Shown here one piece after another: positions 25,972-34,655 of a DNA stretch of 64,000 bases. The DNA comes from CBDCFV01 sp965203835 (lineage in GTDB: Bacteria; Chloroflexota; Dehalococcoidia; Lucifugimonadales; UBA3495). The DNA is taken from contig OZ241919.1 in NCBI GenBank assembly GCA_965203835.1, positions 3,162,001-3,226,000 on the forward strand, given 5' to 3'. The notes beneath the pieces were generated by a model. It ran no database searches. It was given only the letters and a program-made list of their open reading frames with translations, and was not told where the DNA came from. Position 1 is the stretch's first letter. Every line of letters begins with the position of its first letter. The position numbers and the translations under genes are program-made.

Positions 25972-26691
25972 ATGCTTCTGACCATAGATACCTCTACCCG
26001 TTACGCCGGAATTGCCTTGGCCGATGAAACCCGGGTAGTGTCAGTTCGCGCCTGGTACTCTGTGGTCAACCACAGCAGGGAATTGATGCCGGCGGTGGAG
26101 CAGGCGTTGAAGGAACGGGACCTCAATGCGTCGCAACTGGACGCCGTGGCGGTAGCCCTGGGCCCTGGAGGGTTCAGCTCGTTGCGGGTAGGCTTGAGCG
26201 CGGCCAAGGGATTGGCCTTGATCGGGGGGCGCCCGGTCATCGGCGTAGGCACCCTGGACTTGGAAGCGTTTCCGTATTGGGGTACTGGATTAGAGGTTTG
26301 CGCGCTGCTGGACGCCGGCAGAGGCGAAGTGGCGTCCGCGTTGTTCGGGCCGGACGGGAATCGCACACGGGACGATTTGATCAGCATCCCGGAAGACATC
26401 CTGGATGCCGTCAAGGCGCCTACGGTGTTCTGCGGTGAGGGCGTAAAGGGCAGGGAAGAACTGATCAAGGACAGGTCAGGCGGCAAGGCGTTGTTGATGG
26501 GCGAACCGTCGCCGGCGGTGCGGTTGGGTTCCTTGGCCGTTCTGGCGAGGCAACGCCTGGATGCCGGCGACTTGGACGACCTGAGCGGGCTGCAACCCTA
26601 CTATCTCCGGATGCCCAGCATCGGCGTCAGGAAGCAACGGGACCGGACGCCGCAGGGGTCTTCGGCGGCGCGGAGCAACTCGAACGCGTAG
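25972..26691 (+). CDS. tsaB: tRNA threonylcarbamoyladenosine protein TsaB
   Basis: 239-aa ASKHA-fold partner that scaffolds TsaD and TsaE in t6A synthesis. The N-terminal strand is MLLTIDTSTRYAGIAL, with NHSRELMPAVEQ and the family block VALGPGGFSSLRVGLSAAKGLAL. The C-terminal PYYLRMPSIGVRK is followed by a basic, low-complexity tail. tsaD is not in the window. It begins 1 bp after tsaE, in the thiL-tsaE-tsaB operon. Confidence 0.95.
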   Translation: MLLTIDTSTRYAGIALADETRVVSVRAWYSVVNHSRELMPAVEQALKERDLNASQLDAVAVALGPGGFSSLRVGLSAAKGLALIGGRPVIGVGTLDLEAFPYWGTGLEVCALLDAGRGEVASALFGPDGNRTRDDLISIPEDILDAVKAPTVFCGEGVKGREELIKDRSGGKALLMGEPSPAVRLGSLAVLARQRLDAGDLDDLSGLQPYYLRMPSIGVRKQRDRTPQGSSAARSNSNA

Positions 26692-26768
26692 AAAAACTCG
26701 CTTGAGAAAATATCTGAAAAACAAGCTGATTCTGCTGGCATCAACTCGTCAATGGCGGAAGCCTATGG

Positions 26769-26788
26769 ATTCCCGCCTGCGCGGGAAT
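26769..26788. repeat. Palindromic repeat, copy 4 (ATTCCCGC-ctgc-GCGGGAAT)
   Basis: Perfect 8-bp inverted repeat in the spacer between tsaB and ndk, followed by GACAG. It is the cleanest intergenic copy of the family. Confidence 0.85.
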
Positions 26789-26829
26789 GACAGTTTGGGT
26801 GCCGCTAAGCGCATACATGGAAGGTGTGA

Positions 26830-27282
26830 ATGGAACGGACATTGGTCCTGGTAAAGCCGGACGGGGTGCAACGGGGCATGGTGGGGGAGGTTATTTCGCG
26901 GCTGGAACGGCGAGGAATAAAGCTGGTTGCGATGAAGATGATGCAGGTGGACGAGGCTTTGGCCCACCGCCATTACGGTGAGCACGAGGGCAAGCCATTC
27001 TTCCAGGGTCTGGTGGACTTTATTACATCATCACCGCTGGTTGCTATGGTGTGGGAAGCCGATGACGCAGTTGAAATCGTGCGCGGCACCATGGGACAGA
27101 CCAACCCCAAGAACGCCGCGCCGGGGACCATCCGGGGCGACCTGGGGGTGAACATCGGTCGGAACCTGGTGCATGGGTCGGACAGCCCGGAGTCGGCCCA
27201 GCGAGAGGTGGCGTTGTTCTTCGAAGAAGATGAGATACTGGACTACGGCCGGAACAACGATCCCTGGATTACAGAACCCTGA
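26830..27282 (+). CDS. ndk: Nucleoside diphosphate kinase
   Basis: 150 aa; swaps gamma-phosphates between nucleotides through a phospho-histidine. ERTLVLVKPDGVQRG is the N-terminal strand, and the catalytic His115 is in NLVHGSDSPESA. Residues GTIRGD contact the base and phosphate. The length and order are standard. It is preceded by a palindromic repeat copy and ends convergently with rsfS, the two 3' ends overlapping by 14 bp. Confidence 0.97.
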   Translation: MERTLVLVKPDGVQRGMVGEVISRLERRGIKLVAMKMMQVDEALAHRHYGEHEGKPFFQGLVDFITSSPLVAMVWEADDAVEIVRGTMGQTNPKNAAPGTIRGDLGVNIGRNLVHGSDSPESAQREVALFFEEDEILDYGRNNDPWITEP

Positions 27283-27613
27283 CGACCTGGGGGGCCCGGG
27301 ACCACAGGTTTTCCAGCCCGTAGAACTCGCGCTGCTCAGAGCCGAGAATGTGAATCACGACGTCGCTGAAGTCCAGCAACACCCAGCCTGACGCGGCGGT
27401 GCCTTCCCGGTGAAAGGGGCGGACGTTGGCCTCCTTGAGGGCCTTGCTGATGTCCTCTTCCAACGCCTCGATCTGCCTGGAAGAGTCAGCCGACATGATG
27501 ACAAAATAGTCGGCAAAGTAAGCCACCGGACGAAGGTCCAACATTACGATGTCCTCGGCTAGTTTGTCCGAGGCCAAGTCAACCACAAACTGGGCTATTT
27601 CCGTCGAATTCAG
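27269..27613 (-). CDS. rsfS: Ribosome silencing factor RsfS
   Basis: Binds ribosomal protein L14 (uL14) and blocks subunit joining in starvation. The core KLAEDIVMLDLRP, YFADYFVIMSA, SSRQIEAL and GWVLLDFSDVVIHI is typical. Family N-termini align to residues upstream of the first GTG (27586); the only plausible initiator giving that sequence is CTG at 27613, which has AAGGAG exactly 8 nt before it (27622-27627). With it the protein is 114 aa. A TTGACC-18-TATACT promoter lies at 27654-27683. The 3' end overlaps ndk. Confidence 0.93.
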   Translation of the reverse strand: MNSTEIAQFVVDLASDKLAEDIVMLDLRPVAYFADYFVIMSADSSRQIEALEEDISKALKEANVRPFHREGTAASGWVLLDFSDVVIHILGSEQREFYGLENLWSRAPQVVRVL

Positions 27614-27653
27614 TCTGCCAACTCCTTATAATGATTATTAAAGCTGTAGATTA

Positions 27654-27683
27654 AGTATAGTGCCTTGGCTTGGTTGTGGTCAA
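27654..27683 (-). promoter_or_regulatory. Promoter of rsfS
   Basis: On the minus strand TTGACC (27678-27683), an 18-bp spacer and TATACT (27654-27659). Initiation near 27647 gives a leader of about 34 nt with AAGGAG at 27622-27627. Confidence 0.65.
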
Positions 27684-27890
27684 CGACGGGGCGGGTCTGC
27701 GCTCTGTTGTTTTGGGAATCCCGTTTCCCTCCAAATGTTTGTGTACGTTGAATATTGTGATATATTTAACAAATCAATCGGGCCTGCTTCGACAGGAGCG
27801 TTTTCCTATTTCCTGAATTAGCGGGATATAGGCAAAGACCAAGAGTGAGGCCCTATTCCCGTTTCAATCTGGCGAGCAAGGTACCGTTGC

Positions 27891-30800
27891 ATGAATCCGC
27901 TAAAAGACTTGGCCCGATGGGGACTTTATTCACCGGAAACGGAACACGATAGCTGCGGCGTTGGCGTAGTCGCCAATATAAAGGGCCATAAGTCTCATCG
28001 GATCATCCAAGAGGGGTTCGAGGTCCTGATCAACCTCGGACACCGTGGCGCCTGCGGCCGCGACCCGGAGACCGGAGATGGGGCGGGGGTCCTGATCCAG
28101 ACGCCCCACGAATTCTTCCGCCGCGAATGCCGTGCGTTGGGTATGGAGCTTCCCCAGGAAGGCGAATACGGTGTGGGCATGGTGTTCATGCCTCCCCAGC
28201 CCGCCGCGAAACAAAAGGTGCAGGACCACATTTCCCGCGTTATCAGGGACGAAGCACTGGAGTTGTTCGGCTGGCGGGACGTTCCGGTTGACGACACGAA
28301 GTTGGGCTGGGACTCCCGCGCCGTCCGTCCGCACATTGCGCAGGTCTTCATCGGACGTGGCTCCCCTGACATGGACGCCTCTCAACTGGAGCGCAAGCTG
28401 TATGTCGTCCGTAAGGTGGTCGAGCATACGTTAAACGAGTGCCAGCTCACGGAAGAAGAGGCCGATTACTTCTACATTTGCAGCATGTCCTGCAACACGG
28501 TGGTGTACAAGGGCCTTCTGATGGCTCACCAGATCCCAGGGTTCTACTTGGACTTGAACGACGACTCGGTGGTCTCGGCATTTGCGCTGGTACACTCCAG
28601 GTTCAGCACCAACACCCTGGGACATTGGCGGCTGGCCCACCCGTACCGCTACCTGGCCCACAACGGAGAGATAAACACCCTTCGCGGCAACCTTACCTGG
28701 ATGCGGGCCAGGGAAGCACAGTTTCAGTCCCCTCTGTTCGGCGACGACATGTCCAAGGTGCCGCCGGTGATGACCGCGGGCGACAGCGATACCGCGAGTT
28801 TCGACAACGCTCTGGAACTGCTTTTGATGACCGGACGCGACCTGGACCACGCGATGCTGATGCTGATCCCGGAGGCTTGGGACCAGCACGAGACGATGCC
28901 GCAGGAGAAAAAGGACTTCTACGAGTATCACTCGGCGTTGATGGAGCCTTGGGACGGCCCGGCGATGATTGTTTCCTCCAACGGGCGCAGTATCTGCGCG
29001 CTGCTGGACCGCAACGGCCTGCGGCCTTTCCGTTACTTGGTGACCAAGGACGACAAGCTGGTCATGGCCTCGGAGACCGGTGTCCTGGACGTGCCGCCGG
29101 AAGACGTCAGCTTCAAAGGCCGGCTTCAGCCCGGTCGCATGTTCCTGGTCAGCCTGGAAGAAGGCCGGATCATCGGCGACGAAGAGCTGAAGCAGACACT
29201 TTCCTCGCGGCAACCTTACGGAGAGTGGCTGGCAAAAAACAAGGTCAGCCTGGATGAGGTGCCGGCGCCCCAGTCCACGCCCGCAATATCAACGGACGAA
29301 CTTGGGCAATTGCAGCGGGCATTCGGCTACAACGTGGAAGAGTTGCGGATGTTGACTGCTCCCATGGCGGAGAGCGGGTATGAAGCCGTTGGGTCCATGG
29401 GGAATGACGCCCCGTTGGCTGTGCTGTCGGACCAGAACCAGTTGCTCTTCAACTACTTCAAGCAGTTGTTCGCGCAGGTTACCAATCCTCCGCTGGATGC
29501 CATAAGGGAAGAGTTGGTTACATCCATGGTGGCGTTCATAGGAAGCGAACAGAACCTGTTTGCTGAAACCCCGCTCCATTGTCGGCAGCTGAGACTGGAG
29601 TCGCCGATAATCGACGACGTAGACCTGGCCAAAATCAAGAGTTTGGACCAGGATGGGCTCAAGAGCGTGACGCTGCCGATGCTGTTCGATCCTCATGGCG
29701 GCGATGATTCACTGAAGGCCGCACTCGAACGGTTGCGGAGCCTGGCATCCCAAGCGATTGCCGACGGTTGCTCGATCATAGTGCTGTCTGACCGGGAAGT
29801 CGGCCCTAACGCCGCGCCTATTCCCAGCCTCCTGGCCACCGGCGCAGTGCACCACCACCTTATCCGGGAGGGCACGCGCACCAAGGTCGGCTTGGTCGTT
29901 GAGACGGGTGAGGCCAGAGAGGTCCACCACTTCGCACTGCTGATCGGATACGGCGCGGGCGCGATCAATCCCTACATGGCCCTTGAAATCGTTCGAACGA
30001 TGGCCCAGACTGGCCAGTTGAACGGCCACACATCGGACTATGCGGTAAAGAATTTCATAAAGGCCAACGAAAAGGGCGTCCTGAAGGTAATGTCCAAGAT
30101 GGGCATATCTGCGGTGCAGAGCTACCGCGGCGCACAGATTTTCGAGGCGGTGGGCCTTAACCAGGACCTGATCGATGACTATTTCTCGTTTACCCCTTCG
30201 CGGGTAGAGGGTATAGGGCTGGACGCCATAGAGCGTGAAGCCCTGCAACGGCATCGCGCCGCATTCGCGTTGGCCGACGTGCCGGCCAACCGGGACCTGT
30301 CCATGGGAGGTTTCTACCAGTGGCGCCGGGGTGAGGAACACCATCAATGGAACCCCGACACTATCGCCAAGCTGCAACACGCCGCCCGCACCAACGATTG
30401 GCAGGTCTATCAGGAATTCGCTGAACTCAGCAACGACCAGAGCCGCAAAATCTCCACATTGCGCGGCCTCCTGGAGTTCAAAGAAGACAGGTCGCCGGTG
30501 CCATTAGACGAAGTCGAACCGGCGTCTGAGATCGTGAAAAGATTTGCTACCGGGGCGGCTTCGTTGGGGTCCATCAGCCGTGAAGCCCACGAGACCATGG
30601 CCATCGCCATGAACCGCATCGGCGCGCGAAGCAACACCGGCGAGGGGGGCGAGGACTATCACCGGTATAAGTTGGACGAAAATGGCGACGACCGGAACAG
30701 CGCCATCAAGCAGGTGGCGTCGGGACGGTTCGGGGTAACCCCCAACTACCTGATCAACGCAACGGATTTGCAAATCAAGATGGCCCAAGGGTCTAAGCCC

Positions 30801-32453
30801 GGTGAGGGCGGCCAACTTCCCGGACACAAGGTCGACGAGTACATCGGCTGGGTGCGGCGCACTACCCCCGGCGTGGAGTTGATCTCGCCTCCGCCGCATC
30901 ACGACATATACTCCATTGAAGACTTGGCCCAACTGATACATGACCTGAAGAACATCAACCCCGACGCCCGCGTTCACGTGAAGCTGGTGGCGGAGGTGGG
31001 CGTTGGAACCGTGGCGGCCGGCGTGGCCAAAGGCCACGGAGACGTGGTGCTGATTAGCGGGCATGACGGCGGCACCGGCGCTTCGCCAGAGTCGTCGATC
31101 AAGTATGCCGGGCTGCCTTGGGAACTGGGAATCGCCGAAACTCAACAGGTGCTGGTAGCCAACGGGCTGCGCAGCCGTATCGTGGTGCAGACCGACGGGC
31201 AACTGAAGACTGGCCGGGACGCAGCGATAGCGGCCATCCTGGGAGCGGAGGAGTTTGGGTTCGCCACGTCGGCGCTGGTGGTCAGCGGTTGCATAATGCT
31301 GCGCAAGTGCCACATGAACACCTGCTCGGTGGGCATTGCCACACAGGACCCGGAGCTGCGGAAGAAGTTCGCCGGAGAGCCCGAGCACCTGGTCAACTAC
31401 TTCACCTTCGTTGCCGAAGAAATGCGGGAGGTAATGGCCCAACTAGGCTTCCGCACCGTGAGTGAAATGATTGGCCGGGTAGACGTCCTGGACGCCCGCA
31501 AGGCCATCCAACATTGGAAGGCTCAAGGTCTGGACTTTTCCCGTATGCTTTACCGCCAGGAACCGACTACTCCGGGCGAGAACGTTTATTGCAGTGAAGA
31601 GCAGGACCACGGGCTGGAACACGCCTTGGACCACCGGTTGATAGCGCAGTCGCAGCCCGCCTTGGAGCGCCGGGAGCCGGTAGAGATCAAATTGCCCATA
31701 CGCAACTCCAACCGGACCGTGGGCGCGATGCTCAGCGGCAAGGTCGCCAAGGCCTACGGAGAGGATGGCCTGCCGGGCGATTCAATCAGGATCAACTTCA
31801 CAGGGTCCGCCGGGCAAAGCTTCGGCGCCTTCCTGGCAAAGGGAATCAGCATACACTTGGACGGCGACACCAACGACTACATGGGCAAGGGAATGTCGGG
31901 AGGGCGTATAGTCGTTTGCCCGGATCCCAAGTCAACCTTTGCGCCGGAAGAAAACATCATCATCGGCAACGTGGCCATGTACGGGGCCACCGGCGGCAAG
32001 GCCTTTATCAAGGGCATGGCCGGCGAACGTTTTTGCGTCCGCAACAGCGGCGTCCACGCGGTGGTTGAAGGAGTGGGCGACCACGGGTGCGAGTATATGA
32101 CCGGCGGCGTGGTGGTGGTGCTGGGACAGACCGGCCGGAACTTTGCTGCAGGAATGAGCGGCGGAATCGCTTTCGTTTACGACAAGGACGGCGACTTCTC
32201 CATCAGGTTCAACGACGGGCTGGCGGACTTGGAGCCGGTCGAAGCAACAGAAGACATTGCCACCTTGAAGGGTTTGATTGAGGAACACGCCAAATATACC
32301 GGAAGCGTCCCCGCTCAGGAAATTTTGAAGGGCTGGGATTCGGAGTTGGCCCGGTTCAAGAAGATAATGCCGAGGGACTACCGCAGGGTGCTGGATGAGC
32401 GGAAGAACAGGGAAACTGAGAGCGTCTCCCTGGCTGCTTCCAGAGACGGCTAG
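27891..32453 (+). CDS. gltB: Glutamate synthase, large subunit
   Basis: 1,520-aa GOGAT large chain: uses glutamine, 2-oxoglutarate and electrons to give two glutamates. Order seen: short propeptide, nucleophile Cys22 (EHDSCGVG), class II glutaminase, central domain, FMN-binding synthase barrel (LVAEVGVGTVAAGVAKG, ISGHDGGTGASP), cysteines of the 3Fe-4S cluster (GCIMLRKCHMNTCSVG) and the C-terminal beta-helix with repeated GG motifs (GKGMSGGRI, GATGGKAF). Full length for the family. It is followed by a Uma2 gene that separates it from gltD. The upstream spacer (27614-27890) holds no further gene. Confidence 0.98.
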   Translation: MNPLKDLARWGLYSPETEHDSCGVGVVANIKGHKSHRIIQEGFEVLINLGHRGACGRDPETGDGAGVLIQTPHEFFRRECRALGMELPQEGEYGVGMVFMPPQPAAKQKVQDHISRVIRDEALELFGWRDVPVDDTKLGWDSRAVRPHIAQVFIGRGSPDMDASQLERKLYVVRKVVEHTLNECQLTEEEADYFYICSMSCNTVVYKGLLMAHQIPGFYLDLNDDSVVSAFALVHSRFSTNTLGHWRLAHPYRYLAHNGEINTLRGNLTWMRAREAQFQSPLFGDDMSKVPPVMTAGDSDTASFDNALELLLMTGRDLDHAMLMLIPEAWDQHETMPQEKKDFYEYHSALMEPWDGPAMIVSSNGRSICALLDRNGLRPFRYLVTKDDKLVMASETGVLDVPPEDVSFKGRLQPGRMFLVSLEEGRIIGDEELKQTLSSRQPYGEWLAKNKVSLDEVPAPQSTPAISTDELGQLQRAFGYNVEELRMLTAPMAESGYEAVGSMGNDAPLAVLSDQNQLLFNYFKQLFAQVTNPPLDAIREELVTSMVAFIGSEQNLFAETPLHCRQLRLESPIIDDVDLAKIKSLDQDGLKSVTLPMLFDPHGGDDSLKAALERLRSLASQAIADGCSIIVLSDREVGPNAAPIPSLLATGAVHHHLIREGTRTKVGLVVETGEAREVHHFALLIGYGAGAINPYMALEIVRTMAQTGQLNGHTSDYAVKNFIKANEKGVLKVMSKMGISAVQSYRGAQIFEAVGLNQDLIDDYFSFTPSRVEGIGLDAIEREALQRHRAAFALADVPANRDLSMGGFYQWRRGEEHHQWNPDTIAKLQHAARTNDWQVYQEFAELSNDQSRKISTLRGLLEFKEDRSPVPLDEVEPASEIVKRFATGAASLGSISREAHETMAIAMNRIGARSNTGEGGEDYHRYKLDENGDDRNSAIKQVASGRFGVTPNYLINATDLQIKMAQGSKPGEGGQLPGHKVDEYIGWVRRTTPGVELISPPPHHDIYSIEDLAQLIHDLKNINPDARVHVKLVAEVGVGTVAAGVAKGHGDVVLISGHDGGTGASPESSIKYAGLPWELGIAETQQVLVANGLRSRIVVQTDGQLKTGRDAAIAAILGAEEFGFATSALVVSGCIMLRKCHMNTCSVGIATQDPELRKKFAGEPEHLVNYFTFVAEEMREVMAQLGFRTVSEMIGRVDVLDARKAIQHWKAQGLDFSRMLYRQEPTTPGENVYCSEEQDHGLEHALDHRLIAQSQPALERREPVEIKLPIRNSNRTVGAMLSGKVAKAYGEDGLPGDSIRINFTGSAGQSFGAFLAKGISIHLDGDTNDYMGKGMSGGRIVVCPDPKSTFAPEENIIIGNVAMYGATGGKAFIKGMAGERFCVRNSGVHAVVEGVGDHGCEYMTGGVVVVLGQTGRNFAAGMSGGIAFVYDKDGDFSIRFNDGLADLEPVEATEDIATLKGLIEEHAKYTGSVPAQEILKGWDSELARFKKIMPRDYRRVLDERKNRETESVSLAASRDG

Positions 32454-32469
32454 AAGATCTCCGCAAGAA

Positions 32470-32497
32470 TTGCCATAACCAGTCAATGGGATATACT
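32470..32497 (+). promoter_or_regulatory. Candidate promoter of the gltB-gltD-spacing Uma2 gene
   Basis: TTGCCA (32470-32475), a 16-bp spacer and TATACT (32492-32497), just after the gltB stop. It suggests the Uma2 gene brings its own promoter, which would also serve gltD. Confidence 0.45.
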
Positions 32498-32536
32498 GGT
32501 ATGGCCCGACTACATGCAGAATAGGATGGCCCCAAG

Positions 32537-33085
32537 GTGACTACCGCCAAGCTGGTTACAGCCGACGACCTCTTGCGTATGCCGGATGACGGCTACCGGT
32601 ACGAACTTTTGGAAGGAATGCTGGTAAAGTTGGCTCCCGCGAGTAGAGAGCATGGCAAGTACGCAGCCCATGTAATGGCGTGTTTATGGCAACATGTGAA
32701 CGTCAACCAACTGGGAGAAGTGTCGGCAGCGGAAACGGGATTCAGACTGGCATCTAACCCTGACACGGTTCGTGCTCCCGATGCGGCCTTCGTGAGTGTT
32801 GCCAGGGTCCAAGAAATTGAACAGGAGTCAGGATACTGGCCATTCGCTCCCGATTTGGCTGTTGAAGTAATTTCGCCGAACGATACCTACTCTGAAGTTG
32901 AGAGCAAAGCCCTGCAGTGGCTTGACGCGGGCTCTCAAGCAGTCGTCGTCGTGGACCCGAGACGGCAGTCCCTCACGGTATACCGCTCAAGATCGGATAT
33001 TGTTATCCTGACGGGTGAGGAAGTCCTGGAAATACCTGACGTCGTCCCCGGATGGACTCTTCCCCTGCAAGAGTTGTTTGGATAG
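32537..33085 (+). CDS. Uma2 family endonuclease (2)
   Basis: 182-aa PD-(D/E)xK protein of the short Uma2 form. DGYRYELLEGMLVKLAP is the N-terminal strand pair, VRAPDAAFV holds the Asp, PDLAVEVISPND the Glu, and SKALQWLDAGSQAVVVVDP the Lys and beta-strand. GTG 32537 is the start, with AGGA upstream. It lies between gltB (83 bp before) and gltD (87 bp after) on the same strand; it has no metabolic link to glutamate synthase and looks like an insertion. Function of the family is unknown. Confidence 0.9.
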   Translation: MTTAKLVTADDLLRMPDDGYRYELLEGMLVKLAPASREHGKYAAHVMACLWQHVNVNQLGEVSAAETGFRLASNPDTVRAPDAAFVSVARVQEIEQESGYWPFAPDLAVEVISPNDTYSEVESKALQWLDAGSQAVVVVDPRRQSLTVYRSRSDIVILTGEEVLEIPDVVPGWTLPLQELFG

Positions 33086-33172
33086 ACCACGGTAGGATGG
33101 GCGTCTTACGCAGAGGCATGGCGATGCCGCCTCACGGCGTCATCAACGAGAGGAGACAGGAAGTAACCGACT

Positions 33173-34627
33173 ATGGGTAAACCTACCGGGTTTATGGAGT
33201 GGGGGCGCCAGCCCCCTGAACGCCGGCCTGTAATGGAACGTGTCGGCGATTATAGAGAATTCTACCGGCGTTGGCCTGAAGCCGCAGCCAGGGAGCAAGG
33301 GTCGCGGTGCATGGACTGCGCTGTACCCTTTTGCCACACGGGTTGCCCGCTGGGCAACGTGATTCCCGAGTTCAACCACTACGTGTACTTGGGCGATTGG
33401 GAGGGTGCGTTACGTACCCTTCTTTCCACCAATAATTTCCCGGAGTTCACCGGCAGGATCTGCCCCGCGCCCTGCGAGGCAAGCTGCGTCCTCAGCATCA
33501 ACTCCGACCCGGTGACGATTGAGTACATCGAAAAAGAGATTGCGGACCGGGGATTCGAGCGGGGCTGGATAAAAGCCGAGCCGCCCAGCAAACGGACCGG
33601 GAAACGGGTAGCCGTGGTTGGGTCGGGGCCTGCCGGCTTGGCGGCGGCGCAGCAACTTAACCGCGCCGGCCACGAAGTGACGGTGCTGGAACGGGCCGAC
33701 TACATCGGAGGCCTGCTGGCCTTGGGCATTCCCGACTTCAAGCTGGACAAGGAAGTCCTGAAACGCCGACTGGATCTTATGGAAGAGGAAGGGGTAGTCT
33801 TTCAATCCGGGGTCAACGTGGGCGTCAATTACCCCGTAGGGCGGCTTTTGAATGAATACGATGCCGTTTGCCTTGCGTGTGGGTCGACACAAGCCAGGGA
33901 TCTCAACGTCCCCGGCAGGGAACTGGAAGGCGTACACTTCGCCATGGAATACCTCACGCAACAGAACAAGGCTATTTCAGGCGAAGAAGTTGCCGCTGAC
34001 GACCGCATAACTGCCGAAGGGAAGCGCGTGATAATCCTGGGCGGCGGCGATACTGGAGCCGACTGCTTGGGCACAGCCCACCGTCAGGGGGCCGAAATAG
34101 TCTACCAGTACGAGTTGCTGGCCGAACCTCCCGATCAACGTCCCGAAAACAACCCTTGGCCCCAATGGCCCATGATACTGCGTTCGTCACCGGCCCACGA
34201 AGAGGGGGGAGTCCGTGACTACGGCATCCTGACCAAGTCCTTCTCCGGCAGCGAAGGCAAGCTGGAGAGGCTGCACGCGGTGCGGGTGGAGTGGAGTCAA
34301 CCGGAAAACGGCGGGCGTCCGTCCATGACCGAGGTCGAGGGCAGCGACTTCGTAGTCGAGACCGAACTGGTGCTGTTGGCGATGGGATTCGTGCACCCGG
34401 AACACGACGGCATGTTGACCCAGTTGGGTGTGGAATTGGACGGCCGGGGCAACGTGAAAATTGATGACAACCGCATGAGCAGCATTCCGGGGGTGTTCGC
34501 CGCCGGAGACGCCGCCCGCGGACAATCTCTGGTGGTGTGGGCTATCGCCGAAGGCCGGGAAACGGCCCGCGCAATCGACCTTTACCTGATGGGCGAAACC
34601 AACCTGCCCCGTTCTCTCTCAAACTAG
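33173..34627 (+). CDS. gltD: Glutamate synthase, small subunit (NADPH)
   Basis: 484-aa FAD protein passing electrons from NAD(P)H through two 4Fe-4S clusters to GltB. N-terminal cluster cysteines are in RCMDCAVPFCHTGCPLGN and GRICPAPCEASC, the FAD GxGxxG site is VVGSGPAGLAAA, the second nucleotide site is ILGGGDTGADC, and the C-terminal VFAAGDAARGQSLVVWAIAEG closes the FAD fold. Length is standard. It is separated from gltB by the Uma2 gene but co-directional. A 28-bp spacer leads to the convergent pyk gene. Confidence 0.97.
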   Translation: MGKPTGFMEWGRQPPERRPVMERVGDYREFYRRWPEAAAREQGSRCMDCAVPFCHTGCPLGNVIPEFNHYVYLGDWEGALRTLLSTNNFPEFTGRICPAPCEASCVLSINSDPVTIEYIEKEIADRGFERGWIKAEPPSKRTGKRVAVVGSGPAGLAAAQQLNRAGHEVTVLERADYIGGLLALGIPDFKLDKEVLKRRLDLMEEEGVVFQSGVNVGVNYPVGRLLNEYDAVCLACGSTQARDLNVPGRELEGVHFAMEYLTQQNKAISGEEVAADDRITAEGKRVIILGGGDTGADCLGTAHRQGAEIVYQYELLAEPPDQRPENNPWPQWPMILRSSPAHEEGGVRDYGILTKSFSGSEGKLERLHAVRVEWSQPENGGRPSMTEVEGSDFVVETELVLLAMGFVHPEHDGMLTQLGVELDGRGNVKIDDNRMSSIPGVFAAGDAARGQSLVVWAIAEGRETARAIDLYLMGETNLPRSLSN

Positions 34628-34655
34628 CGTCAGGGCTTGGATTCGCCCCAAGGGA

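Noticed and set aside
24177..25985. An 844-codon minus-strand frame extending upstream from the Uma2 gene
   Set aside because: This part is antisense to thiL and tsaE, has no family motifs and no ribosome site; only the last 241 codons encode the Uma2 protein.
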